NCBI RefSeq assembly: GCF_003086295.3
Contig: NC_092053.1
Span: 114,647,905 to 114,711,904, forward strand
Reading direction: 5' to 3'
From: Arachis hypogaea
Taxonomy: Eukaryota; Streptophyta; Magnoliopsida; Fabales; Fabaceae
Length of the DNA stretch: 64,000 nt
Position numbers and translations under genes: made by a program. The notes beneath the pieces are model-generated. The model was not told the DNA's origin and made no database searches. It saw nothing but the letters and a program-made list of their open reading frames with translations. Positions 34,673 through 46,289 of the stretch are shown here, piece after piece. The first letter of the stretch is position 1, and each line of letters starts with the position of its first letter.

Positions 34673-36257
34673 AAGGATCTCTGACTGAGGTAAAGTAGAG
34701 TTCACATGTCAAGCCTCTTTTGGTGGGAGTCAATACAATTTCCTCTGATATCAAACCTAAGTTTGGTGTTGGATGAGCATCATCCAGCAAGGAGAATGGT
34801 CCCAAGAAGAAGGTGCCTAGGAGTTGGAGGAACAAGAAGATCTTCACTGAGGATTTCTCACCCGGAATGAAGGTGGTAATCACTAAAAGTCCCATCCTGC
34901 CTCATACTGTGAACAGGATCCTATCTCTTGAGCATATGGAGAGAGCATAGGAAAGAGATTCACAGTGAGAGGTGAAGATCTAAGTCCCTATGATCACCCT
35001 CCTCCCTAGTGGAGCTGACCGTCAAGCTAGTGACGGTAAAGAAGCGCTTGTTGGGAGGCAACCCAACACTGAGTATCCTTTGATTTTTCGTTTAGTTTAT
35101 CTTTAGTTATCTTTGAATTCTTTTTGTTTATTTATTATTATTCTTAGTTTTCCTTGTTTTAATCTTGTTTATCATCATGCAAAGTGTGTAGAACAGGGAC
35201 ATGAGGACTCTGGAGGAGAAACAGAACACCCTGGACAGCATATCACTCGAGTGTGCTGTCGCTAAACACCAATCTGGGCATTCAGCGCCTGGGGTGGCAC
35301 ATAGAAGCTGGTGTTAAACGCCAGGGAGGAAGTTTAATGCCCTGAATGGATTGAAGAAACTGGCGTTAACACTCACAAGGAGCACACTTCCTATCATTTA
35401 CCAGGCCTCATAGGGCACTAAATGCCATCTGGGCGTTTAGTGCCAAGCCTCGTCCAAAAAAAAAAAGAGGGATCCAATTCTGGCATTAAATGTCAGGGGT
35501 GGCATTTAATGCCCAGATTAGCTTGGTCAGTACCACGTTGTGGTGCTAAACGCTGGAACCAGTAATGAAAAATTCAAATTTTTGAAGAAGGGCTTGCCCG
35601 TTTCCAACGGTTAACACCTCGCTCCCCCTCCCCTTTGACCATTCAACTCTCTATCCTCTCTCCCCCTTACCCATTATACCATCCACATTCATTCTCCATT
35701 TCCCAAACACCTTTTAAATCACCTCCCACATCACCCAATCAACTCCCATCAATCCCACTACTCCCCTCTCCTCCCCATTACCCAACGATTACACCCATCC
35801 CCATACACCTCCATTTAATTTCATTAACCCACCAACCCCCTACCATAACCGTGCTTCTCTTCCACTCTCTCTATAAATACCACTTCTTTATTTCTTTTCA
35901 CCACACTTTCAATAACCATCTTCCTTCTTACCCCTCCCTTCCTATACATTTCACTCTTTCTCCATCCCCTTTCTTGGTCTCTTAACCGTGCCCCCTCTTT
36001 CTAATTACCATACTCTTTTCACTTTTACCTCACTATTTCCATACATATCTATTCCTCCCCTTCCTTTTTACCATCATAACCGTAAACTACCCCCTCTCCC
36101 TTCCTCCATACATTTTCTTTTTCATCATTTCTTTTTCCCTCTTCCTCACCTCTTTTTATTCTTTTCCCCATTACTTCTCTTTTACTTTGCTCCAAGACGA
36201 GTAAAACTTTAAGTTTGGTGTTGCGACGCTCTGCTTTCCTTTCTTTTCTTATACCAC
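34673..36257 (+). other. AtB gag-ORF2 spacer: hairpin, palindromes and pyrimidine tract
   Basis: No gene. In order: a TAAGTTTGGTGT (34758-34769), the post-gag hairpin (35039-35067), a cluster of GGTGTTAAACGCCAG / GGCATTTAATGCC palindromes (35268-35560), then about 600 bases of C/T-rich sense strand (35600-36190), then TAAGTTTGGTGT again (36210-36221) 36 bases before ORF2. The open frames 35635-35985 and 35988-36212 are Pro/Ser/His-rich readings of the pyrimidine tract. Confidence 0.75.
35039..35067 (+). other. post-gag hairpin of AtB
   Basis: AAGAAGCGCTT leads into stem GTTGGG (35050-35055), loop AGGCAA, stem CCCAAC (35062-35067). The 29-base block is nearly identical to AtD 60243-60271. Confidence 0.75.
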
Positions 36258-38887
36258 ATGGTACCAAAAACTGGGAAATCTTCTTCAAGAAAGAGGAAAG
36301 AGAAGGCCCCTGCATCCGGTCCGTATGACTTCACCCGATTTTTCTCTAAGACCCACGAGGATCACTTTAATGAAGTTGTCAGCAAAAAGAAAGTGGTCCC
36401 GGAGGTCCGTTTTGATCTGCAACCGGGCAAGTACCCAGAGATCTGGGAACATATCCTGAGGAGGGGTTGGCAAGTTCTATGCAACCCCGTGACTAACGTG
36501 GACGTGCTGATGGTCAGAGAGTTCAATGTCAATGCTTGGGTAACTTACAAGCATGTTACAGGCGTGACCCCAGACCCGAAGAACTGGCACACTATGGTCC
36601 GAGGGAGGATCCTCGAGTTCGGTCCAAAGAGTAATGCACCACTATTTCATGCTACATTCTATACTTCATTTAGTGGATTTTATCCACTATTCTCACACTT
36701 GTTCAGGTAAATTGCATATTTTACATTTTCCTTCCTAATTCTGTGCTTTGATTGAAAACATGCTTCTTTGGCCTTAATTTTGCTATGTTTAATCCCCTCT
36801 TATTACCATTCGATGCCTTGATATGTGTGTTAAGTGATTTCAGGGTTTATAGGACAGGAATGGCTTAGAGGATGGAAAGGAAGCATGCAAAAGTGGAAGG
36901 AATACAAGAAACTGAAGGAACTGCTAAAGCTGTCTAGCCTGACCTCCTGGTACTTAATCGACCATAACTTGAGCTACAGAAGTCCAAATGAGGCGGTTTT
37001 AGTTGTGTTGAAAAGCTAACATTTGGGGCTTCACAATGATATATAATTTGCCATAGCTACCTCAAAGATAAGTGACGCGCACGCGTGACCTGGCAAAAAC
37101 TCAATCCGCGCGAACGCGTGGACGACGCTCACGCATGACTTTGCCATGTGCTGGACGTATCAGAAATCGCTGGGGGCGATTTCTGGGCTGTTTTTGACCC
37201 AGTTTTTGGCCCAGAAAATACATATTAGAGGCTATAAATTGGGAGAATCAATCAATTCATTGGAAAGAACATTCATAATTCACAATTTTAGGTTTTAGAT
37301 GTAGTTTTAGAGAGAGAGATGCTCTCTACTCTCTCTTAGGTTTTTAGGATTAAGATTTCTCTTAGTTTATGGTTATTTCTTCATTCCAGGTTCAATGTTC
37401 CTTTAATTTATGTTCTCTTTTATTCTTATTTATTCTATTACTCTAGTTTTTTTATTCTCTCAATATTGATTTATGAATCCCATGTTGGAATTGATTTTCT
37501 TATTTAATACACATTGAGGTATTTCAGATTTAAGATTGCTTTATTCTGTTTATGATATAAATAATTTAGATATTTTTTTCCTTTTCTCTGGTTGAGTAAT
37601 TGGTGACACTTGATTATCAAACTCGGTTGTTGATTGAAAATTGGAATTTGCTAATTGATTTGGATCCCTCTAAAGCTAGTCTTTCCACAGGAGTTGACTA
37701 CGACTTGAGGAATCAAATTAATTAGTCCACTTGACTTTCCTTTATTTAGTAAAGGTTAACTAAGTGGGAGCAATAAACAATTCTCATCATACCTGATAAG
37801 GATAACTAGGATGGGATTTCTAGTTCTTATACCTTGCAATGGTTTTCATGATAATTTACTTTAATTGTTGCCAGTTTATTTTCCTGTTCCCTATTTCAAA
37901 AACCCAAAAATATACCTTTTTCCATAACCAATAATAAATCATACTTCCCTGCAATTCCTTGAGAGATGACCCGAGGTTTAAATACTTCGGTTATAAATTT
38001 TATTGGGTTTTGTTACTTGTGACAACCAAACTTTTGTACGAAAGGATTCTCTGTTGGTTTAGAAACTATACTTACAACGTGATTATTCTTATAAAATTCT
38101 TTACTAGAAGAAAATCCGTTCGTCAGAGAGAGTGAGGGAGATACTTCAGTTGCCGCCATCCAGAGACGACCCTCACTCTTACACTCAGAGGGTCAACACT
38201 GATCAGAGACTGGACCAAGTCCTTACTGACATCTGCCTCTCCAGAGCACAGTGGAGGATAGATGCTAGAGGTCAGTCATACTAGCTAGGTAGGCATGATT
38301 TGAAGTCGGTGGCTCGGGAATGGTTGGAGTTCATTCAGCGCTCCATCATTCCTATGAGTAACCGGTCTGAGATTATTGTTGACTGATCCGTGATGATTCA
38401 CTGCATCATGCTCGGTAATGAGGTGGAGGTACACCGTGTGATCCCTCAGGAGCTGTATAAAATAGCCAAGAAGGCCTCTATTTCTGCTAGATTGGCCTTC
38501 CCTCATCTCATCTTCTGCCTGTGTGAGGACGTCCGAGTCCATATTGATGAAGATACTCCTATTAATGTTGATAGACCTATCACTAGAAGGGGTATAGAGC
38601 ATGCTAAGGAGCCTGTACATGCACCACCACAGGAGCCAGTTCCCCCTCCTCAGCAGGAGCAGCCTGAGATGAAGGGATTTTATTTCCCTCCTCGTGACTA
38701 TTGGGATCAGTTGACTACATCTATTGGGGAGCTGACATCTTCTGTTGATCAGCTGAGGATTGAGTATCAGGACTACTCAGCCCTCCTCCATCAGCTAGTA
38801 GAGGAGCAGCTGAGGCAGAGGCGCGAGCTGGATGAGCTAAAGCACCAGAGAGGATTCCCGGGAGGGAGCAGCAGCCACCATGATTGA
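36258..38887 (+). pseudogene. ORF2 of AtB, interrupted by solo LTR S3
   Basis: The first part 36258-36634 starts MVPKTGKSSSRKRKEK, a basic region, then PEVRFDLQPGKYPEIWEHIL and LMVREFNVNAW. The VREFxxNAW motif is typical of the 'putative plant transposon protein' domain common in Athila-like elements. S3 follows. The second part 38126-38887 reads VREILQLPPSRDDPHSYTQR, a stop near 38281, DLKSVAREWLEFIQRSIIP, a stop near 38384, then MIHCIMLGNEVEVHRVIPQE and a Pro/Gln-rich, coiled-coil-like tail (DQLRIEYQDYSALLHQLVEE) to the stop at 38887. Its position after gag matches the env-like slot of Athila elements. I see no signal peptide or membrane anchor, so an envelope role is not supported. Function unknown. 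Confidence 0.8.
36635..38125 (+). mobile_element. solo LTR S3 of a different LTR family
   Basis: Starts TGCACCACTATTTCATGCTA and ends AAAATCCGTTCGTCA. It splits ORF2 between GPKS and VREIL. It includes a CpG patch (37073-37137), CGCTGGGGGCGATTTCTGGG (shared with the AtC LTR), a TATAAATTGGGAGAATCAAT promoter-like stretch (37234-37253) and an AAATTTTATTGGGTTTTGTT end region. No interior. I could not define a clear target duplication (GAGTAA on the left, GAGAGA on the right). Confidence 0.8.
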
Positions 38888-39896
38888 GGTGGTTAAGTTT
38901 CATTATCTTCTGCTTATTTCATTTTCTGTTTCTCAGTGTTTTATCTTATTTTTTGTTTTCTATTTGAAAGCCTTTGCATGATTAGTGGTAGTATTTTATT
39001 GCTTTCTAGTTTAGTTATTTATTTTGATGCTTTATGTTTATTTTGAAAATGTCTCATGTATTGCTCACTGAGCTTGAAAAATCAAAAAGAAAAAGAAAAG
39101 AAGTAGAAAAAGGCCTGAGACTTGAGTTATATATTATAAGTTATTCTGATTACTTTAATTTGATGTGGTGGTATTATCTCTGATTCTGAATGTATGAACT
39201 GAACAGTGCATATTTGATTTTGAAGTTAAGAATATTTGATTCTTGAGGTATAGGAACTTAGAGAAGTATTATGAATTCTCTAAACTCAGTAAGAAATTGA
39301 TCCTTGAAGCAAAACAAACAGCAAAAAGAATCAATGGTTAGGAAGGGAAAATATGATTAAAAGCTCAAAGAGTTGTTTCCTAACCATATGCTTATGGTGT
39401 GAATGTGCCAAGTAACCCATGAGATAGAGCACTAAGAGTCGAGACTAAGTGCAATTACAGAGTATGCAAAAGGCTCTGAGCACCTCTAATTGGGAGGAAT
39501 TAAAAAAATTAGAACTCAAAGAGTTCCCCAATTAAGTGCATGTGGTGTTTTTGTGCCAAGTTAAGCTTGAGGACAGAACACTAAGAGTCACGGCTAGGCT
39601 CAAGGTTCAAAGCACCAAAGAGAAGAAAAGAAAAGGCTGCGTTCAAGGATCAATTAGAGCTTAAGTTGGAAGAAAGTCCATAATATCATCTGAGTTCTAG
39701 CTTTGAGGGATATCAATATTTCTGAGTTTCAAAGGATAATGAGATGCCAAACCTATTCAAAACTATAGTGTCATTAGCCCCACTTAGTGATTGGACACGA
39801 GTTTAAATGAGCACTCAAGTCTTGGGCAATTTTTCTTCTCAGTCCCATATTGTTTTTAGTTGCCTGAGGACAAGCAACAGTTCAAGTTTGATGTTG
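38888..39896 (+). other. 3' untranslated region of AtB
   Basis: No gene. It is homologous to the 3' regions of AtC and AtD (GGACAAGCAACA..., CACCTCTAATTGGG...). It ends with GAGGACAAGCAACAGTTC and AAGTTTGATGTTG, a one-base variant of the recurring motif, directly before the LTR. Confidence 0.75.
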
Positions 39897-41188
39897 TGAT
39901 GCGTGAGCATCTTTACCTTATTTTCTGTTTATTTTAACTTAAAATTTATTGAGTTTCAATATATTTCAGTGTTAAAATCCTCTTTGGATGCTACTTTAAG
40001 TCATATTTGTGTTTTAATTATTTTAGGTGAAGTTCAGATCAATTTGGCAGATTTTTGTGCAAGAAAGAGAAGAATTGAGGCTACCTACTAGGGCGCTAAA
40101 CACCAAGCTGGCGTTCAGCGCCATCAACTCAACAATGTTAGAAGTGTTCTGCCCCTTTTTGGGCACTAAACACCCAAGCTGGCATTTAGCGCCAGGCAAT
40201 CTGGATCTACTTTTACTCATGGAGCATCTTTAGTTGGATTTAGCTTTTAATTATTGTTTTATCTTTTATTTGTTTAATTTTTATTTACAAACAAAATCTT
40301 TTAGGTTTAGAATTTATTATTTTATTTTAGTTTGAAATCAAATTAGGTTAGATATAAAAGGGAAAACATTCACCCTTAGGGGGGATCTTCTTACTTCCCC
40401 ACTTTCACATTCTCTAAACCCTAGTTTTTTCTCTGAAGCATAAGCCACTAAACCTCTTCGGTTAAGGTTAGGAGCTCTATTTATTTCTATGGATTGAGAC
40501 TATTATTTTTCTATTTTAATTAGTGTATTGATTCAGTTTCAAGGATTACTTTTGTTCTTCATTTTATGAATCTGGGTAGATCGGAAGAATAACCCTTATT
40601 CTATATGCGTTCTTGTGACTCTCGGAAGAGATATCTCGCCTGAACAATAGCTTGAAAGTAAATTCCTCCTAAATTGTTAATTACTTGAACTAATCGGGAT
40701 ACGTGACATATAAACCTCTTAGCTTTGGATAATTAGAGTTTTTGTGGACATAAACTAGAACTGAACTTAAGCCTCTAATCGAAATTAAGTGACCAAGACA
40801 TTGGCGATTAACTAGGTTAGAGGAGATTAGATCACTAAGACATTAGAGTTTAGTCACTGACCGTTTTCCATGGAATGAATCTTGCATGATTAAAATAGTT
40901 TGTAAGAAAACTTAATCCGGAAAAGTAAACATCTCCGATACCTTAACTGCTTTCTCTCATATATCTCACATCACTCTCATTGTTTGCATTTTCTATTCTC
41001 TGAACTACTATTTAATCCATTTTGAACCCTCAAAACATCACTTTCCTCTTGCCTGACTAAGGAATCATTCGACTATTGTTGCTCAGTCCATCAATCCTCG
41101 TGGGATCGACCCTCACTTACCTGAGGTATTACTTGATACGACCCGGTGCACTTGTCGGTTAGTTTGTGGATCTAGAAATTCTGCATCA
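39897..41188 (+). repeat. 3' LTR of AtB
   Basis: 1292 bp starting TGATGCGTGAGCATCTTTAC. The palindromic patch is at 40091-40195 (GGCGCTAAACACC, GGCATTTAGCGCC). U5 hairpin CCTCA (41111-41115) / TGAGG (41122-41126). Ends CTGCATCA. Confidence 0.92.
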
Positions 41189-42350
41189 TCAGCATACAGC
41201 GTCCAGTCAACCTGTTCACAAAAGGCAAGAGGCATCATATACAAGTTTCAAAGTTAGTTAATATAAAATTATAATTCTTAAATCTTTATCATTTACGTAG
41301 AAGATGTCGATCCCATTCAGTGTATGCCTGTAGTGTCTAAGCTTGTTCTCGCCTCTGTCATTATCTTGACAGTACTCAACCCACCTAATATACCAAGAAT
41401 GATTACACATCACAACTCTATTTCAATAACTAACGAAAAAAGTGCAAAAATGAATAATACCTCTCAACTAGCAGAAATCGACGGGTCTCAAATCCACCCG
41501 GCCGTAGCAGTGTAATATAATGATAGGCCTAGAAGAGTAGCAAACTGACGCAACCACCCAAATTATGCTGACTATGCTCTATGGCATGACACATCTGGCG
41601 GTACAACTATGCCAACATAGCCGGGCCTCATGATAACCTACCACATGTTCAAGGTCCTCTAGCAAGGGCAGCCACCTGATGTGCACCCGGGAGTCAAATG
41701 AGTCCGAAAATAGGATACCCCTAATCAATTGCATGATATACCGTCTGGTGTAGCACAGCAGGCGCTCCTCAGTCGCGTCCTGCTCCAGCTCTTCGCAAAC
41801 AGTAGTTTGAAACTAGCTAAGTTTGACAGTCCACTTTGTCTGTGATTGTTTATCCTTTGGACCCGAAACAGCACCTAGTAGCTGCTGGCATAAGTCCTCA
41901 ATGGACCGTTCCTCATGGTGCTGCTCCCAGCCACTGACGGGAATCACCATCAATCCTGAGTCCCAACTGGTACGCCACGTCATGTAAGGTGATAGTCATC
42001 TCCCCGCATGGCAGATGAAACGTATGTGACTCAAGTCTCCATCTCTCAATCAATGCTAACACTAGTGGCCAATTATGCTCAAACTCCACCATGTAAGTGA
42101 CATGCTCAAACCCAGCTCGTCTTAGATATGGCCTAATTTGCTCAAGGGGCGTCTCATCGATTACGTCTGGTGCGCAAGATTTGAGGAGCCTACCGAACAA
42201 AATAAACAAGTTAAACAAAACATGGTCAACTCATAAAATTACAAACTCACATTTCATTACAATATAATAAACAAGAGTTATAAAAGCGTACCACTCGATC
42301 AAGTCTGCCTGCTATATGGTCAACCTGATCCTGTCTATAAAGGGTATGCT
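41189..42350 (-). pseudogene. N-terminal and central part of the MULE-borne plant mobile domain (PMD) gene
   Basis: On the minus strand the first exon (about 42350-42292) reads LYRQDQVDHIAGRLDRV and ends at a GT. After an intron and an AG near 42191, the main exon reads PLEQIRPYLRRAGFEHVTYM, ERWRLESHTFHLPCGEMTIT, LHDVAYQLGLRIDG. The RWR.ETHTFHLP.GE.T.TL.DV...LGL signature is diagnostic of the PMD (PF10536) family. A stop at 41913 and a frame change follow, then RRYIMQLIRGILFSDS and RVHIRWLPLLEDLEH before homology thins toward 41189. AtB then splits the gene, and its C-terminal piece is at 23913-24146. In Arabidopsis the host PMD proteins MAIN and MAIL1 take part in silencing and meristem maintenance. 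The role of transposon copies is unknown. Confidence 0.85.
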
Positions 42351-42928
42351 TGTACCCCAACAGTTGCTGCTCTATCTAACTACACTCTAATAAAATAAAA
42401 TAAACTGAATTTAATTCGTTTCACATTAACTAAATTTTTAAAAGACATATTTAAACTAATTGTCTACCTTACATCTTAATCAGTTTATAAACTTACTAAT
42501 TAACATGTAAACTAACAACATGATCACATCAACTAACTCTATAAAAATACTAATTAATAATTAATTGATAACTTAATTTAACTAACTAGTGATACATATT
42601 CCAATCTAACTACATATTCAACTAATTAGCATCTAACTCACAACTTAAACTAACTATTCTGACTAAACTAACTAACAATTAACTAATAAATTATTCTAAC
42701 TAATATGTTATAAATAATAACTCAAATTGAAAATGATAACACAAGAACATACTAATCTAAAGCTAAAGATATAGCAGATAAAAGACTTTATGGGCATCGA
42801 AAGACAAAAGATCTCGTAGACAAGATAGTATGAAAACGACAAATGAAGAAGGAAGAAAGGAGATTTAAGAGAGACAAAAGTCTGAAAACGACAAAATGAA
42901 GGCCCACGGATTTATATATTGTGGCAAA
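42351..42928. other. AT-rich interior of the MULE, upstream of the PMD gene
   Basis: Dominated by ACTAACTAA-type words, no coding sequence. Presumably holds the PMD promoter; no individual site can be assigned. Confidence 0.5.
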
Positions 42929-43095
42929 CTTAAGGTGAAGTTCGTCAAAAGGTGCGGCAAACTCTATGAAAATAATGTTCGCTGGAGTGCGACGAACTTA
43001 CTTAAAATTACAAAAAAAAAAATATCCTAGTATTTAAAGTTAAAATAATTTATTTTTGAAAATAAATTTTTTTATTTATTTTAGAAAAAAAATCC
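42929..43095 (-). repeat. right terminal inverted repeat of the MULE
   Basis: Inverse of 20391-20600 (TAAGGTGAAGTTCGTC, AACTCTATGAAAATAATGTT, GACGAACTTACTTAAAATTA, AAAGTTAAAATAATTT). Confidence 0.8.
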
Positions 43096-43326
43096 CATAT
43101 TTAATAAACATTTTTACTATATAAAAATATTTTAAAGAAAAAAAGTTTCAATAAGTTTTAATTCCCAATAAAATTCTTTAGTTTTTATAAAATTGATTAA
43201 TAAGGTGCTTAAATCGAAATTTTTTAAATAAATATAATATTTATAGATATAGAAACGAGATAACTATTTAGGTGCCTAATTATGAACTTGACTACTATGC
43301 CAAAGAGATAACTAATATAAATTTTG

Positions 43327-43890
43327 GATAAAGTATTATTTTAGTTCTCAATGTTTAGGTCAAATTTAATTTAGTCTCTAACGTTTTAAATATTTTATTT
43401 TAATTCCAACAAGTTTCGAATATCCTATTTCAATACCAAAAAAATTTAAATGGATTCAATATTATTTCACCATTAAATTTGACATGAACAATTAACATAT
43501 TAAAGAGGTAATAACATTCAATTTTAGTATGTAAGTAAAATCGACTCATAAATGATCATTAACATAAAAGCTTTTTCTTTAATTTTGGAGTGTTAGATGA
43601 TTGATTGCTAGGTTTTGAATTTTTTTTACAAAAAGGAAATATAAAAGAAGAAGTGTTACAAAAAAGTTTTGGTTATATTTTATTAAGATGTGAAAGAAGA
43701 TATAACTTAACAATGACATTGTTAACATTCATGTCTATTATTCTGTTAACTATTTGTGTTAAATTAAACGGTAGAACAATATTAAACCTATTTAAAAAAT
43801 TTTTAGAATAAAAATAGGACAACTTTTAAAATGTTAAAAATTAAATTAAAATTTGACCAAACATTAAAAATTAAAATAGTACTTTACTTA
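43327..43890. mobile_element. fold-back / MITE-like element, about 0.56 kb
   Basis: GATAAAGTATTATTTTAGTT at the left is mirrored by AAAATAGTACTTTACTTA at the right. The inverted similarity continues inward for roughly 100 bases (left CAATGTTTAGGTCAAATTTA, right AAATTTGACCAAACATTAAA). No transposase; the 43605-43811 frame has no domain. No clear target duplication. Confidence 0.6.
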
Positions 43891-46289
43891 AAAAATTTTT
43901 GCACTTATCTTGTTTGTTCATGAGATAAGTTTGTCATCTTTTATACATATCACATGCTATTTCATTTTTACTGCCAATAAGATAAAAGATCATATTTTGG
44001 AAAATAGATTCTCTTAATTTTTTTTTAATTATTTAATAAAATATGATTTCTCATCTCATCACTTTATATTTTTTAAATGAAATAAAAAAAATATAAAAAA
44101 TTAAAGATATTAAATAATAATTAAATATCACACTTTATCAAATAATTAAAAAAAATTAAAAGGATTCACTCCTCATGTTTTGTTGTATTAATCTAGATCA
44201 ATTTAAAAAGTAAAAGACATCATTTATTACGATTTAAATAGTATTGATTTGATTTTTATTTTTCAATTTAATTCAATTTTACTCAAAACATTACGCCAAA
44301 ATTTTTATCATTAATTTTTTTTCAATACCAAATTATATCATATCCAAATGTTAAAATTTAAAAATTTAATATTTAAAATATATCTATTTAAATTTTAAGT
44401 TTTAAAAAATTTGGAGTATTGTATTTTATGATTGTACTCTCATTAATTATATTGTATTTTAAAAATTTTGGATTGAATTAGTTTTATTCGCTTTATTAAT
44501 TTTGGATTGGATTAGTTTATTCAATTTATTGATAAAAAATTTTAAATCGTTATAATTTAGATTGGATTAGTTTATTTAATTTATTGTATATTTGAAAGGG
44601 AAAAATATAAATATTTTTAAAATATATATTACAGTAAATAATCAATTTATTTTATTTAATTATTAAAAGGTCCGTCTACCGTATTGTTTTGAGGATATTA
44701 TTTGAAAGTGTTAAAGACCCTAAAGTATAAACATTTTTCTATCATAGAGATGCTTTATATATGAAGATAAAGATAACATAAAGTATGACTAAACGGCAAA
44801 ACGTCAATAGTCATCATAAATGAATAATATAATTCAGCATCGTGGCATGCACACGAAAGTGCACTCTTTGTGATAATTAAATAAGCTCAAACGCTTGGCT
44901 TCCACAAGAAGAGATATATAAAAAATATTCGTTAATTTGTTCAGCATTGATTATTTCTTTTTAATTTTTTATATAATAAAAATTAACTTTATTTGAAAAT
45001 ATTTGTATTGATTTTCAATGTGCAAATGGACAAAAATGACAATTTATTTAGAACAAAGAAAGTATATATATTGAGTAATGCTATATAGAAGATCAGACTT
45101 CACAACCCTCGAGCTAAGGCTGACACCAAATAAGATTTTCAATTTTTTCGTTTAACTTTTTAATAGTTTTAGTTGAGGTTCTCAAATTTTCTTGTGGAAA
45201 TGAGAAAGATAAAATAAAATAATAATAATAAAGTTAGATATCCAGATATAAGTGTATGAAATTAAATACAAATGACCAAACTTTTAAGGTAACATTATCA
45301 CATGATGTAGTCTAACTTTTGACAAAGTTCAGATTAGTACGTTAAAAACTCAATTAGAAATAGAATTTAAAATAAAGGACTTGGAACAGTAAAGAGAGAA
45401 AAAAAAAAAAAAAAAGATAATGACACTCCTATTTTGAATAATGTCATTTTGCAAATATTTTTTTGTATTGTATATTATTCGTATAAATTTATAGATCAGA
45501 AAAAGGAAATTATACTATTAAATAAGAATGACAATATTCATTCCCTAAATAAAATTATAAGAATGGATATCACTATGGAGAACATATGCCTATACCTTAC
45601 TCCAGTCGAAATGACAGTCTCATGTATGTTATGATGTGAATATTTTCTTGAAATAAATTAAAATAATTTATTATTTTTAAAATAAAAAAACTTTTATATA
45701 CATATATTCATTATTTTGCTGGGACACAGATCGCCTAAACTTTTGGCAAATTGCATAGATAAGAGGCAGATTTGGGTGATCTATATGCAGTTCACTAAAG
45801 ACTTAGACAATCTGCATGCAATTCGCCTAAGGCTTGAATTATCTACACCTGAAAAACATAAAAAGAATCAATTTATGTATATAAAAAAGGTTTTTACTGT
45901 TTGGAAAATAAAAAAAATTACTTTAATTAATTTTAGAAAAAATTTTCGCAATGATGTACAGTAGACTATATATTTCACAAATGTAAATATGATAATAAGT
46001 TTATTTATGACTAATTAAATTGTCAAATTGAGTTGTCTATCCTGTCAAAATCCTCCTAAAAAGTGCTTGAATTCTTAATCCACCTTACTTTATGACAAAT
46101 TGATAGGCTAAAGTGCTACCCACTGGAAAGGTGTAATATGAATTTTATTGAATGGAATAACAGTAGCAAGTATAACACACTATGGAGGACTCAAGCCTCA
46201 ATGTAACAGTATAACAAGAACAGAACTAGTATAATAAAGAAGAGAAGAAAAATTGTGAAGGAACAGCATTAGAGACAATCCCACGCTCC
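43891..46289. other. AT-rich intergenic DNA
   Basis: Very AT-rich, with homopolymer runs (A17 near 45399-45415). Two open frames (45434-45634, 45716-45964) have no recognisable motif. Nothing I can name. Confidence 0.45.

Larger units (their letters stand above)
24147..41188 (+). mobile_element. Athila-like LTR element AtB (gag-protease + ORF2, no RT/integrase), hosting AtC and S3
   Basis: The LTRs are 24147-25434 and 39897-41188 (TGATGC.TGAG.ATCTTTAC...CTGCATCA). The flanking five bases are TCAAC (24142-24146) and TCAGC (41189-41193), a target duplication with one change. A tRNA-Asp-type primer site follows the 5' LTR. After removing AtC (6666 bp) and S3 (1491 bp) the element is about 8.9 kb. 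The interior encodes gag, an aspartic protease and a second ORF. No reverse transcriptase, RNase H or integrase motif is present in any frame I read, so it is non-autonomous. Several stops show it is old. Confidence 0.88.
20391..43095. mobile_element. Mutator-like element (MULE) with transposase and PMD genes, full of later insertions
   Basis: 20391-20600 and 42929-43095 are inverted copies. Landmarks in both are TAAATTATTT-like outer AT sequence, CAACTTTAAATA, then GTAATTTTA.GTAAGTTCGTC, then ATTATTTTCATAGAGTT and GAAC.TCACCTT. The outer edges are fuzzy. The best guess begins GAGGAATTTT on the left and GGATTTTTTTT on the right, with a possible decayed 9-bp target duplication CATATTTAA (43096-43104) against CATATTAA (20383-20390). 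Long TIRs, a MuDR-type transposase and a PMD passenger support a MULE. Removing S2 (1463 bp) and AtB (17042 bp) leaves about 4.2 kb. Confidence 0.8.

Noticed and set aside
35635..36212. Pro/Ser/His-rich frames in AtB
   Set aside because: Pyrimidine-rich non-coding spacer; composition explains the open frames.
36258..38887. ORF2 as a true envelope protein
   Set aside because: Env-like position only; no signal peptide, membrane span or glycoprotein features seen.
45434..45964. Two short plus frames (66 and 82 codons)
   Set aside because: AT-rich, no motif, no supporting context.
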